From Streptosporangium brasiliense (GTDB lineage: Bacteria; Actinomycetota; Actinomycetes; Streptosporangiales; Streptosporangiaceae): a stretch of 64,000 bases of DNA. The stretch is taken from the NCBI RefSeq assembly GCF_030811595.1, contig NZ_JAUSRB010000002.1, positions 7,812,001-7,876,000 on the forward strand. The letters run 5' to 3'. The notes below the pieces were generated by a model. It was not told where the DNA came from. It saw nothing but the letters and a program-made list of their open reading frames with translations, and searched no databases. This document shows, one piece after another, positions 54,859 to 63,811 of the stretch; within the stretch, counting starts at the first letter, position 1, and each line of letters begins with the position of its first letter. The position numbers and the translations under genes are program-made.

Positions 54859-55227
54859 TCCCAGGTGTGGTCGTCCGGAAGCGGTGCAGCCGCACGGCCT
54901 CCTCCCGGTCGTGCTCCTCGACGGAGTGCGGGGTGCTCCGCCGACTGGTGCGGTCGACGACGACCGCGCCCGCGTGCTTGCGCCCGCCCCGGACGCGACG
55001 GTGCCGTAGACGGCGGGAGGCGGCTCTCGTGACCGGTTGCGGCCGTCAGCCGTCCTCCCCCCGCCGCCGCTTCGGGGCCTCGCCGAGGGGTGGCTCGGCG
55101 GCCAGGGCGGCCGACAGCGCCGTGTCCTCCTCGATACAGCAATCGTCCGGAGGGGGCATGCGGAACGGCCGCGAAAGCGGAAATCTCACACTTACAGCGC
55201 CATAAATAGAGTGTTCACCGTAGCGCT
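54859..55227. other. 369-bp region, no gene seen
   Basis: It lies between the TPR remnant and the convergent end of the marR gene. Open frames here are Arg/Pro-rich and lack ribosome sites. Composition is uneven, consistent with decayed sequence. Confidence 0.45.
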
Positions 55228-55680
55228 TCAGCCGGACTGCTCGCGCAGTTCCCTGGTCGCCGAGCGGTAGGCCCGGGCGACGCCGGTGAGGATACCCAGC
55301 ATCAACGGCACCTGCTCCGGCGTGTAATGCCCGCGGATCTCTCCAAGGTGCCGCTCGGAGGTGATGCGGGTGGCGTGGTACTCGGCCATGCCACCTTCTA
55401 TCAGCTCCACGGTGACCATGCGCCGGTCGCGCTCGCCGCGCACCCGCCGCACATAGCCGGCCTTCTCCAGGCGGTCGGTGAGCCGGGTCGCGGAGGCGGA
55501 CGGCAGCCCCAGCTCCTCGGAGATGACTCCCACGGGGAGCGGGCCGCGCATCTCCAGCAGGATGAGGGCGGCCACGTCCACATGGTGCACGCCGAGCCGG
55601 TCGGCGATCGCCTCGATGTGCAGCATGACCGCGATCAGGAACTCGCGGAAGACGTCCTCTTCTTGGTGCTTGTCGGTCAC
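55228..55680 (-). CDS. MarR-family regulator
   Basis: A 150-residue regulator. The winged HTH is PVGVISEELGLPSASATRLTDRLEKAGYV with the wing RVRGERDRRMVTVELIEGG. GTG 55680 is chosen because ATG 55701 lies inside the operator repeat. It is divergent from the FAD monooxygenase at 55744 and shares with it a 63-base promoter containing two operator-like sites, so it probably represses that gene. Confidence 0.88.
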   Translation of the reverse strand: MTDKHQEEDVFREFLIAVMLHIEAIADRLGVHHVDVAALILLEMRGPLPVGVISEELGLPSASATRLTDRLEKAGYVRRVRGERDRRMVTVELIEGGMAEYHATRITSERHLGEIRGHYTPEQVPLMLGILTGVARAYRSATRELREQSG

Positions 55681-55691
55681 TCGACCCAATG

Positions 55692-55730
55692 TACTTCGCA
55701 TCGATGTATCTTTAAAACGAAGTTACTTCG
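55692..55730. promoter_or_regulatory. MarR operator pair
   Basis: CGAAGT-T-ACTTCG (55718-55730) is a perfect odd palindrome, and TACTTCGCATCGATGTA (55692-55708) is a related, less symmetric site. Both sit in the marR/monooxygenase divergent gap. Confidence 0.65.
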
Positions 55731-55743
55731 ATATGGAGAGAAA

Positions 55744-56865
55744 ATGGATGTTCTTGTCATCGGTGCCGGCGTGGGCGGCCTGGCCGTCGCGCGGAGTCTG
55801 CTGGCCGCCGGGCACCAGGTGCGGATCTATGAGCAGGCGCCGACCATGCGGACGGGCGGCGCGGGACTGAGCATCTTCAGCAACGGCGCCGCCGTGCTGC
55901 ATGATCTCGGTGTCAGCCTTGACGGCGTCGGCGGCCGGTTCGACCGGATCGACGCGCTGACGGCGGACGGCCGACTACGGCTCAGCTCCGACATGGCCCA
56001 TGCGGCCACGCTCTACGGTTTCCCGAACAAGTCGATCTCCCGCCGCCTTCTGCTGGAGCGGCTGTCCGAGGGGCTGCCCGGCGACCTGATCAGCTACGGC
56101 ACGGGCTGCCGGAAAGTGACCCAGGACGGCGACCGGGTCACGGCGACCTTCGACGACGGCTCGATGATCACAGGGGACCTGCTCATCGGAGCCGACGGCC
56201 ATCACTCGGTCGTCCGGCGCGAGCTGTGGGGCGACCTCCCCATCCGGACGGCCACCTTCGGCACCTGGCAGGCCCTGAGCCGGATCGACATCGACCTCAC
56301 CCGCGCCCACCTCCACCTCATGATCACCGGAAGGGAGGGGGCGTGCGGGATCATCCCCGCCGGGGACGGCAAGCTCCAGTGGTGGTTCGACGTGCGCTGG
56401 TCCCCCGGCGAGCCGCGCCCTGTCGCGCCCCTAGCCGAGCTGAGGCGCCGCTTCGGCCACTGGGCGTCCCCCGTCCCCGAGCTGCTCGCCCAGGCGTCCG
56501 AGGACGATCTCGACTTCTTCGGCCACCACTGGCAGAAGGTGCGCCGGGAGTGGGGCAAGGGCCGCGTCACCCTGCTCGGCGACGCCGCCCACCTCATGCC
56601 GCCCACCCTCGGCCAGGGCGCCAACCAGACCCTGGAGGACGTGTGGGTGCTCGGGCGCGAGCTCGCCAAGGGCGGCGACCCGGCGCAACGGCTACGCGCC
56701 TACGAGCGGGCCCGCTACCCGCACGTCAACCTGGTGTCCAGGCTGGCCAGGCACAGCCCCGCCAACTGGCGGATCCCCCCGCTCATCGGCCGGATGTTCT
56801 CCGAGACGTCCCAGAGCGGGATGCTCGCCCGCTTCAGCAACCGCCTCACCGCCCTCCCCCACTGA
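55744..56865 (+). CDS. FAD-dependent monooxygenase
   Basis: A 373-residue flavoprotein. The FAD motif is DVLVIGAGVGGLAVARSLLA, the second motif LLIGADGHHSVVRREL, and the third VTLLGDAAHLMPPTLGQGAN. It is of the single-domain salicylate-hydroxylase/TetX-like type that oxidises aromatic or polyketide substrates. GGAGAG lies 6 bases before ATG 55744. Repression by the divergent MarR is likely. The substrate is unknown. Confidence 0.92.
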   Translation: MDVLVIGAGVGGLAVARSLLAAGHQVRIYEQAPTMRTGGAGLSIFSNGAAVLHDLGVSLDGVGGRFDRIDALTADGRLRLSSDMAHAATLYGFPNKSISRRLLLERLSEGLPGDLISYGTGCRKVTQDGDRVTATFDDGSMITGDLLIGADGHHSVVRRELWGDLPIRTATFGTWQALSRIDIDLTRAHLHLMITGREGACGIIPAGDGKLQWWFDVRWSPGEPRPVAPLAELRRRFGHWASPVPELLAQASEDDLDFFGHHWQKVRREWGKGRVTLLGDAAHLMPPTLGQGANQTLEDVWVLGRELAKGGDPAQRLRAYERARYPHVNLVSRLARHSPANWRIPPLIGRMFSETSQSGMLARFSNRLTALPH

Positions 56866-57250
56866 GAGCGGGCGTCAGAAGACGGCTGCTTGGCCGATCA
56901 GGACGCGTCGTAGTCCAGGCGCGAGGCGGCCGCGTAGGCACGGCACTGTTCGGCCAGGCGACGAATCCAGAGGGCAGACCAAGTGCGCCTGAGAGGGGCA
57001 GTGGCCGCTTCTCTCCACGAAAAGAGCTGGTCAGTGGGTTTTGAACTAGGCGCGCCGAGCGCGGCTGTTGGCACGATCGTGGGGGCAATCGCTGGTGCGA
57101 TCACCGCGTATTCGCGGGGCCCTCACCCTTAACCCGCGAACTCCACGCGGCATTTCCGGATGTATCCCGAATCCGGATGTGTCCCGAAACATTGGTGATG
57201 CTCGGTACAGTCGTGCGGCCTGCGAACAGCGGTGCTGCAGCGGGTATTGG
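56866..57250. other. 385-bp region, only doubtful short frames
   Basis: A minus-strand frame at 56898-57104 (ending LAEQCRAYAAASRLDYDAS) and a plus-strand frame ending AAVGTIVGAIAGAITAYSRG at about 57132 overlap each other. Neither has a ribosome site or known relatives. One may be a gene fragment. Codon bias is weaker than in flanking genes. Confidence 0.4.
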
Positions 57251-58090
57251 CTATAGGCGTGTCGCGGTGCGGACGAGGTCGGCGACGGCTTTGGATCTGC
57301 TGTGTGGCGGCCAGGCGATGACGGTCGTGACGGCCGGTGCGTCCGGCACCGGCACAATGGCGTGGTCGTCGCCTAGCTGGTCTCGGAGCGACTCGGGTAC
57401 GACGGCGCAGGCCAGTCCGAGCGCGATCAGTTGGAACAGTTGGGTATGGTCGCGCACCTGCGGGCCGGGGCCGTCCGGATGGCCGCCATCCCGTCCAGGC
57501 CAGCGCGGCAGGGGCAGGTCCGCCTGGGCGTTGACCTCGACTAACGACAGATACGCCCGGTTGGCGAGGGGATGACCCTTGGGCAGGACCACGACCTGCT
57601 GTTCGGTGTGCAGATCCTCGGTGTCGAATCCGGCTGTCGTGTCGTAAGGCCGGTGGAGCAGAGCAACGTCGGCACGCCCGTTGCGCAGCAGACTTTCCGG
57701 CTCGCCCGGCCCGCACAGCATCACCTCGACTGCCACGGCGCCCGGTTCAGCGGCGTAGGCGTGCAGAAGCTTCGACAACAGTTCCCTGGACGCTCCGGCC
57801 TTGGCGGCCAGCACCACACCCGGCTGGTCAGCCGCGGCACGGCGGGTGCGGCGCTCGGCGGCTTCGACCGCGTCGAGCGCGAGCCGGGCCTCCCGCAGCA
57901 GCACCGACCCGGCCTCGGTCAAGGCGACGGCGCGAGCGGTGCGGTGCAGCAGAACGACTCCGAGCCGCCGTTCCAGCTGCTGGATCGCCCGCGACAGTGG
58001 TGGTTGCGCCATCGCGAGCCGTTGTGCCGCCCGCCCGAAGTGCAACTCCTCGGCGACGGCGACGAAGTATCGCAACTCCCGCGTCTCCAC
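57251..58090 (-). CDS. LysR-family regulator
   Basis: A 279-residue LysR protein. It opens VETRELRYFVAVAEELHFGR with the HTH AAQRLAMAQPPLSRAIQQLE; the effector domain follows (LLHRPYDTTAGFDTEDL, VVVLPKGHPLA, VPVPDAPAVTTVIAW). GTG 58090 is the canonical start. It is divergent from the SDR gene at 58196, with an inverted LysR box between them, so it probably activates the SDR and the downstream oxidoreductase remnant. Confidence 0.9.
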   Translation of the reverse strand: METRELRYFVAVAEELHFGRAAQRLAMAQPPLSRAIQQLERRLGVVLLHRTARAVALTEAGSVLLREARLALDAVEAAERRTRRAAADQPGVVLAAKAGASRELLSKLLHAYAAEPGAVAVEVMLCGPGEPESLLRNGRADVALLHRPYDTTAGFDTEDLHTEQQVVVLPKGHPLANRAYLSLVEVNAQADLPLPRWPGRDGGHPDGPGPQVRDHTQLFQLIALGLACAVVPESLRDQLGDDHAIVPVPDAPAVTTVIAWPPHSRSKAVADLVRTATRL

Positions 58091-58122
58091 CCGCTCATCG
58101 TATCCAGCGCTGACCACGACCA

Positions 58123-58137
58123 ATACCCGTGCGGTAT
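58123..58137. promoter_or_regulatory. LysR box
   Basis: ATACC-CGTGC-GGTAT is an inverted repeat that satisfies T-N11-A (T58124, A58136), midway between the lysR-type and SDR genes. Confidence 0.65.
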
Positions 58138-58195
58138 CGCCGCCCACCCGACCGGTCTTGGACGCCCCACCCGAGTCCGCAACATGATCGACGGC

Positions 58196-58921
58196 ATGAG
58201 TGAACGGACGATCGCGCTGGTGACCGGCGCGAACAAGGGAATCGGATACGAGATCGCCGCAGGCCTGGGCGCCCTTGGCTGGCGAATCGGTGTGGGCGCG
58301 AGGGATCAACAACGCCGCGACACCGCGGTCGAGAAGCTGCGCGCGGCCGGGACCGATGCGTTCGGCGTGCCGCTCGACGTCACCGACGACGAAAGTGTCG
58401 CCGCCGCGGCCGAGCTGATCGCCGGCCATGCCGGAGGGCTCGACGTCCTGGTCAACAATGCCGCGATCACCGGCGGTATGCCACAGACACCGACCACGGT
58501 CGAGCCCGCGACCGTGCGAGCTGTCGTGGAAACCAACGTGATCGGCGTCATCCGGGTCACCAACGCGATGCTGCCGATGCTGCGCAACTCGGCATCACCG
58601 CGGATCGTCAACATGTCCAGCAGCGTCGGCTCGTTCGCCCTGCAAACCACACCGGGCATCGACATGGGCCAGGTTCCCGCCGCCTACTTGGCCTCGAAGA
58701 CCTTCCTCAACGCCCTCACCATCCAATACGTCAAGGAACTGAGCGACACCAACATCCTGATCAACTCCGGCTGCCCCGGCTTCACCGCCACCGACCTCAA
58801 CGGCTTCCAAGGCGTCCGCACACCACAACAGGGTGCGGCCATCGCGATTCACCTCGCAACCCTGCCCGACGACGGACCGACCGGCGGATTCTTCGACGAC
58901 GCCGGAACGGTGCCCTGGTAA
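58196..58921 (+). CDS. short-chain dehydrogenase/reductase
   Basis: A 241-residue classical SDR. The coenzyme motif is VTGANKGIGYEIAAGLG, then LDVTDDESV, LVNNAAITGG, the catalytic Ser in RIVNMSSSVGSFAL, YLASK as the Tyr-x3-Lys pair, and SGCPGFTATDL. The size and the NMSSSVGS site resemble plant-like carbonyl reductases. ATG 58196 is favoured; 58184 is possible. It is followed after 73 bases by the quinone oxidoreductase remnant, probably once one operon. Confidence 0.9.
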   Translation: MSERTIALVTGANKGIGYEIAAGLGALGWRIGVGARDQQRRDTAVEKLRAAGTDAFGVPLDVTDDESVAAAAELIAGHAGGLDVLVNNAAITGGMPQTPTTVEPATVRAVVETNVIGVIRVTNAMLPMLRNSASPRIVNMSSSVGSFALQTTPGIDMGQVPAAYLASKTFLNALTIQYVKELSDTNILINSGCPGFTATDLNGFQGVRTPQQGAAIAIHLATLPDDGPTGGFFDDAGTVPW

Positions 58922-58994
58922 CAGCCACACCAGCACGGACCGTTCCCGTTCTCGACGTCAGCCGCGCATCGCGCGCCACAGGAGAAGCAAGACA

Positions 58995-59494
58995 ATGACA
59001 AAGGCAGTCAGATACGACGAGTTCGGTGGAATCGAGGTGTTGCGGGTCGACGAGGTCGACCGGCCAGTGCCCGAGAGCGGGCAGGTCCTCGTGCGGGTCA
59101 AGGCCGCAGGCGTCAACCCCGGTGAGGCGGCCATACGCACCGGCGCGATGGCCGACATCTTTCCCTCGACCTTTCCGTCCGGGCAGGGCAGCGACCTCGC
59201 CGGAGTTGTCGCCGAGGTCGGCGCCGGAGTCGACCGATTCGTGGTCGGTGACGAGGTGATTGGGTTCTCCGAGCGGCGGGCAGCACAGGCCGAGCTGGTC
59301 CTGGTCGACGTCGACAACCTCACACCCAAGCCGGACAGCATCTCGCTGAGGTACTTGCCGAATTGGCCGCCCTGATCGCCGACGGACACCTCGAAGTCCC
59401 GATCGCCAACGTCTACCCGCTGACGCAGGTCGGCCAGACCTACACCGAACTCGAACGCCGACACACCCACGGCAAGATCGTGCTCAGACCCTGA
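58995..59494 (+). pseudogene. quinone oxidoreductase-like gene with internal deletion
   Basis: The first 115 codons (MTKAVRYDEFGGIEVLRVDE, AAGVNPGEAAIRTGAM, GQGSDLAGVVAEVGAGVDRF, VDNLTPKPDSISL) are the N-terminal half of a zinc-independent MDR. The last 45 codons in another frame (LAELAALIADGHLEVPIANV and TELERRHTHGKIVLRP) are the C-terminus. The NADP-binding middle, about 140 residues, is deleted at about 59340-59356, leaving a shifted frame and a stop at 59375. ATG 58995 has GGAGAAG upstream. Confidence 0.8.
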
Positions 59495-59663
59495 CCGGCA
59501 CCATGCGACGCAACGCGCTCAAGGCTCTGCTCAACCGCAGGATGATCCCCGTCGGGACTGTCCGGTCGGCCGCCTGATTGGCCGCGACAACCCGGACGAC
59601 ACATCCGATATTCGGCAGATCCGCAAGCAAACCTCGCAAGAAGTTCAGACAGAAGGACGCAGG

Positions 59664-60150
59664 ATGACGCACCGCAACTCGCCACTGTCGGTCGAAGGCA
59701 GGCGGCGACCGGTGGAGCGGTGCCGGAGCCGACCGATTTCCCACGTGGCCACCGAAATGGGCATTTCGCGAGCCACGGCGTCGAAATGGGTGAATCGATA
59801 CCGGCAGTTCAGCGCCCTCGGGTTAGTCGACCGGCCCTCGACGCCGCACCGGCAACCCACCGCGACCCCAGGCGACGTTGTCGTACAGATCGAAACTATG
59901 CGCCGCAGCCACAAGTGGTCGGCGGCACGGACCGCCTTCGAACTCAGCCGGCAGGAGGTCCCAGTGAGCCGGCGCACGGTCAGCCGGGTGCTCGCACAGC
60001 TCCAACTGAATCGGCGACGGTTCATCGACCCGAGCGGTGAGAGCAATCGCGAGCCTCAGCAGATCGTGGCCCGTCGGCCAGGCCACATGGTCCATATCGA
60101 CGTGAAGAAGGTCGGCCGGATCCCTGACGGCGGCGGCTGGCGGCCGGTGA
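59664..60150 (+). mobile_element. IS481-family transposase, 5' remnant
   Basis: The frame from ATG 59664 starts MTHRNSPLSVEGRRRPVERC, has the HTH region HVATEMGISRATASKWVNRY, TPHRQPTATPGDVV, and RRPGHMVHIDVKKVGRIPDG, which carries the first catalytic Asp of the DDE domain. After about 160 codons similarity stops and the frame continues into unrelated sequence to 60320. Complete IS481 transposases have about 320 residues, so the second half with the remaining DDE residues is lost. Terminal inverted repeats were not identified. Confidence 0.8.
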
Positions 60151-60558
60151 GCCGGCCGGCCGCCACCGCCACGGGCTTAGGTCGCGCCGAGGGTCCGGCC
60201 CACGGGTGCGGGGAGCGACCGACCATCACGATGACCGAGCAGCGCGACGTACTGTCCGGCACGCGTGCGCGCGTAGAGGAGTCCGAAGATTCTTCCTCAG
60301 GGGCGCCCAGCGCGGAATGAGAGCCGCGAGGCCCCTGGGGCCGGCACCGGCCGGTCGGGGGATTTTCCGACTTTCCGACAGGGTCACGTGCGCGCACGAG
60401 ACGGGACCGGCGGTGGGCGAGCCGTCCGCGTGAGCGCCGCGGCGGCCGTAGGCTCGCCGATCGGCAGGCGGCGGCGGCATGAGCGAGGCTGTCAGGATCA
60501 TCACCGTCCGGGATTGAGGGTGTCATCGTTTGCTGAAGACACTGGCTCTGTTGCCAGG
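60151..60558. other. 408-bp region beyond the IS481 remnant, no gene seen
   Basis: Only non-coding-like open frames are present. A GC hairpin (GGCGGCCGG with CCGGCCGCC) occurs at about 60140-60166 at the point where transposase similarity ends. Confidence 0.4.
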
Positions 60559-61056
60559 TCAGGAAACAGCAAGCAAGAGGAGGATGACCAGCGAGCCCGC
60601 GGTCGTGAGGAGGAACCGCGCCAGGACGAGCGGATGGAACCAGCCGGGGAAGGCCACCTTCGCCGCCTCGATCAGCGACTTGGCGTCGATGTCAGTTGTG
60701 CCGGACTTGCGCAAGGCAGCCCCCGCATAGCGGACGACGAAAACCTGGGAGGTGGTGACGGAGCCGCCGGCGATCAGCAGGATGGGCTGAAGGATCCAGG
60801 TGAGCATTGGCTGATCGAACAGATTCAGCACGCCAAGCGTCGCCAGGCCCGCGGCGATCGCCACGGACACCGTCACGCTGGCGGTGCTGGCGGTGAAGTC
60901 GAGGCCGTGTTTGGTCAATACGGCTGGGCTGTGGCCCTGTCGGTGGATCTCGGCATCGGCTGCGCTCTGGGCAGCGAGGCCGTATCTGTGACCGATCAAC
61001 GGAACGATCAGGTACGTCAGGGCCAGCAGGAACTGCAGGGCGACAACGAGGAACAC
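60559..61056 (-). CDS. four-helix membrane protein, function unknown
   Basis: A 165-residue protein starting at GTG 61056 with GAGGAG about 6 bases upstream. Helices are VVALQFLLALTYLIVPLIG, a Thr/Ala-rich second helix (SVTVSVAIAAGLATLGVLNL), LTWILQPILLIAGGSVT and a C-terminal LLTTAGSLVILLLLAV. No family is recognised. It is divergent from a TetR gene across a promoter with a long inverted repeat, suggesting ligand-controlled expression. Confidence 0.65.
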   Translation of the reverse strand: MFLVVALQFLLALTYLIVPLIGHRYGLAAQSAADAEIHRQGHSPAVLTKHGLDFTASTASVTVSVAIAAGLATLGVLNLFDQPMLTWILQPILLIAGGSVTTSQVFVVRYAGAALRKSGTTDIDAKSLIEAAKVAFPGWFHPLVLARFLLTTAGSLVILLLLAVS

Positions 61057-61078
61057 GGGGATCTCCTCAGCCAGGGTT

Positions 61079-61124
61079 TTGAACTTTGTTCGACAACGTA
61101 GCGCACGTTTTGATCTAAGTTCAA
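61079..61124. promoter_or_regulatory. nested inverted repeats in the TetR divergent promoter
   Basis: TTGAACTT (61079-61086) pairs with AAGTTCAA (61117-61124), and AACGT (61095-61099) pairs with ACGTT (61105-61109); both dyads share the same centre near 61102. Confidence 0.6.
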
Positions 61125-61144
61125 CGCTCGCTAAGCTGGGCGAC

Positions 61145-61813
61145 ATGCTGACCAAGGAGCAGATCGTCCGGGCAGCCGTCGAGGTACTCGACGCCGAAGG
61201 CGTGAACGGGCTGAACATCCGCCGTCTGGGCACGCAGCTCGGGTCGGCCGCGTCGGCGATGTACTACCACGTCAAGAGCAAGGACAAGCTGGTAGTCCTC
61301 GCGGCCGACCATGTGTTCGCCGAGATCCCGCTGCCCGACACCGCCGGAGTCGGGTGGCAGGAAGCCGCCGCGTCGCTGGCGCGTGGAGCGTATGTCATGG
61401 TCGTGCGGCACTACTGGTTGATCCCGGCGATGAGCACGCACCTCATCTACGGCCCCAACAAGGCCCGCTTCGACGAACGATCTCTGATGATCTACGAGTC
61501 GGCGGGGTTCATCCAAGCCGAGGCCGACCAGGCAGCCGCCACCGTGCTCATGTTCGTGATCGGCGCCGCGCAGGGCCAGGCGGCACAAGCGGCCTGGCAG
61601 GCGCACCTACGACGGAACGGCGCCGACGCCGACAAAGAGCTCCAAGGGATCACCGCTGAGATGCTCGCGGTCACCCAGAACCTCCCCCGGCTGCGGGCCC
61701 GCATCGACTCCGCCGCCATAACCCCGCCCGGGGACCCGTTCGAGTTCGGACTCCACACACTTCTGGCCGGGCTGGAATCGCGCATCCACTCCCCGACATC
61801 GTCGGCTCCGTGA
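61145..61813 (+). CDS. TetR-family regulator
   Basis: A 222-residue regulator: MLTKEQIVRAAVEVLDAEGV, the HTH LNIRRLGTQLGSAASAMYYHV and KSKDKLVVLAADHV, and a long helical C-terminal domain (AQGQAAQAAWQAHL). The centre of the nested operator is about 43 bases upstream. It probably represses the divergent membrane protein gene and itself. Confidence 0.9.
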   Translation: MLTKEQIVRAAVEVLDAEGVNGLNIRRLGTQLGSAASAMYYHVKSKDKLVVLAADHVFAEIPLPDTAGVGWQEAAASLARGAYVMVVRHYWLIPAMSTHLIYGPNKARFDERSLMIYESAGFIQAEADQAAATVLMFVIGAAQGQAAQAAWQAHLRRNGADADKELQGITAEMLAVTQNLPRLRARIDSAAITPPGDPFEFGLHTLLAGLESRIHSPTSSAP

Positions 61814-62202
61814 CGACGGTCATGGCACCTCAGTGCCGCCGCTGTTGCGCGAGGGCGCGCAGAAGGTGAGTTCCGCGAGCGTCGCGCCGAGCGGGGCTCG
61901 GCCGCCGGGAACGCCTCCCGGACCCCGAGCCGGAACCCCAGGGCGTGCCGCAGGTCCGGCGCCCCCAGGACGGGGGGCGGCCGGAGTACGCCAGAAGGAC
62001 ACCGTGGGCCGGGGCGCGCCGTGCTGAGGTTTCGGCGGCGGGTTGCCGCACGGTCCGTGGGACCGGATTGCCGGCCGTACCACGGTCACTGCGTTGACCT
62101 GGGGCGATGCGGATCGGTAGACCGACAGAACATGAGAGCTGTCCGGCCGACCCGGTTACCGGCGGATCCCGCCAACGGCTGTCCCGTCGTTCCCGAGGCC
62201 GG
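61814..62202. other. 389-bp region, no gene seen
   Basis: The convergent space between the TetR gene and the FAD monooxygenase fragment. Open frames on both strands are Arg/Pro/Gly-rich without known motifs. Confidence 0.45.
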
Positions 62203-62847
62203 TCACAGTGGCGCGGCATCGAGGGGGATCGGGCGGAACGTCTCCGGCTCGTCCTCGGGGGTCAGCGCCGTGGGACCGAAGATCCAGTCGACGAACGAGT
62301 AGTCGTGGACGTCGCGGCCGCGCAGCAGGGCGTTGCGCTGCAGTCTCCGGACGCCCTCGAGGTGCCACAACGCGCCCCACGCCCGAGCGGTGGTGACGAC
62401 CCGGCGGCAGTGCTCGGGCCGTACCGCCTGGTAGGCGGCGAGCGTCCGGTCCCAGTCCACGCCTGGGCCGTCCTCGGCGCGCTGAGCGGCGACGTGCTCG
62501 CCGAGCACCCAGCCGTCCTCGATCGCCATGATCGCCCCCTGCGCCATGTACTGCAGGGGCGGGTGCGCGGCGTCGCCGAGCAGCGCGATCCGGCCGGTGA
62601 CCCAGGTCATGATCGGGTCACGGTCGAACATCCGCCACCATCGGTCGCGCCACATCAGCGGCAAGCCCTGCTGAACCTGATCGCAGGTCCCCGCGAACGC
62701 CGCGTCCAGCTCGTCGGGGGTTCCCCAGTCGTCCTCGCCGGCCAGCGCCTTCGGCGACTCGAACACGGCGACCTGGTTGAACGTCTCTGCGCCCCGCAGC
62801 GGGTACTGCACGAAGAGCCTGCCGGGCAGCGGTCGGAGATCAGGCAT
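62203..62847 (-). pseudogene. C-terminal half of an FAD monooxygenase
   Basis: About 214 residues beginning MPDLRPLPGRLFVQYPLRGA and containing GRIALLGDAAHPPLQYMAQG, the third FAD motif of 3-hydroxybenzoate-6-hydroxylase-like enzymes. The N-terminal half with the GxGxxG dinucleotide site and the substrate domain is missing; ATG 62847 lies inside the end of the EamA gene. The fragment cannot bind FAD normally, so it is probably a 5'-truncated relic. Confidence 0.75.
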
Positions 62848-63811
62848 CTGAAGGCCGCGACAGCGTGACGCGGGCGGGCCTGTCCTCGTCCGTCCGCGTG
62901 AGCTTGCTCCGGATGACGAGAGCCATCCCGGCCAGCGTGAGCCCCATGCCGACGATCTGCATCGGCGCGGGCGCACCCACGAGCTGCAACAGCGCCGAGC
63001 CGGCCCCCACCAGCGGCGGTACGGCGAGGCCGAGCAGGGCGGAGTAGGACGGCCCGCCGGTCAGCAGGATGCGGTGCTGCAGGAGGTAGGCGGGCACGTA
63101 GATCACGATCCCGAGCATGACGAGCATGCCCAGCGCCGACCAGCTGATCCGCTCGCCCGCCGCGACGTCCGCCGCCGCCCACGCGGCGAGCGGGATCGTC
63201 CCCACCGCGAAGATCGGCAGGATGCGTGGCGCCATCGCCCCCTGGTAGCCGCGGTTCGTCCTGCTGAAGTACAGGCCGTAGAAGGCCATGGAGAACATCG
63301 CCGCGAGCGCGACCAGCGACCCGAGCGCGACGTCGTCGCCCAGCGTCCCCGCCAGCCTGGGGATCGCGTAGATCGCGGCGCCGGCGACCGCGATCACCGT
63401 TCCGGCGATGGTGCGCGGCGCAGGCCACGTGCGTAGCAGGACGCTCTCGGCGATCAGGACCACGGCCGGGGTGAGGGAGAGGGCCAGCGCGGGCAGCGCC
63501 GGTCCGGCGAGGCTGATCGCGATGGTCGAGAGCACCGTGTACGCGGTTACGCCCGTCAGCGCGAGCAGCACGACCTGCCACCACCGGTACCCGGTGTCCC
63601 GCGTGTCTTTCGTGACCGGTGCGGCGCCGGCGGGTGACCACCAGGTGAGCGCCAGCAGGCCCAGGACGGTGAAACCGGTACGGCCGCCCGACACGATCGC
63701 GGTGCTCGCGTCGCGCAGGGAAGCCTCCACAATCAGCCAGGTCGAGGCCAGCAGGACGACCAGCCCGGCGGACTGCCAGATCAACCTCCCCCTGCCACCG
63801 CGCCCGTTCAC
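62840..63811 (-). CDS. EamA/DMT-family transporter
   Basis: A 323-residue protein with ten predicted helices in two EamA repeats: LVVLLASTWLIVEASLRDAS, TAYTVLSTIAISLAGPALPA, LTPAVVLIAESVLL, then PAYLLQHRILLTGGPSYSAL and VGMGLTLAGMALVIRSK at the end. Such carriers export metabolites or amino acids. It overlaps the upstream partial gene by 4 bases (ATGA), so the two are co-translated. Its end overlaps the monooxygenase fragment. Confidence 0.88.
   Translation of the reverse strand: MNGRGGRGRLIWQSAGLVVLLASTWLIVEASLRDASTAIVSGGRTGFTVLGLLALTWWSPAGAAPVTKDTRDTGYRWWQVVLLALTGVTAYTVLSTIAISLAGPALPALALSLTPAVVLIAESVLLRTWPAPRTIAGTVIAVAGAAIYAIPRLAGTLGDDVALGSLVALAAMFSMAFYGLYFSRTNRGYQGAMAPRILPIFAVGTIPLAAWAAADVAAGERISWSALGMLVMLGIVIYVPAYLLQHRILLTGGPSYSALLGLAVPPLVGAGSALLQLVGAPAPMQIVGMGLTLAGMALVIRSKLTRTDEDRPARVTLSRPSDA

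Noticed and set aside
61830-62219. Minus-strand 129-codon frame
   Set aside because: Arg/Pro/Gly-rich, no motif, no ribosome site and no similarity recognised.
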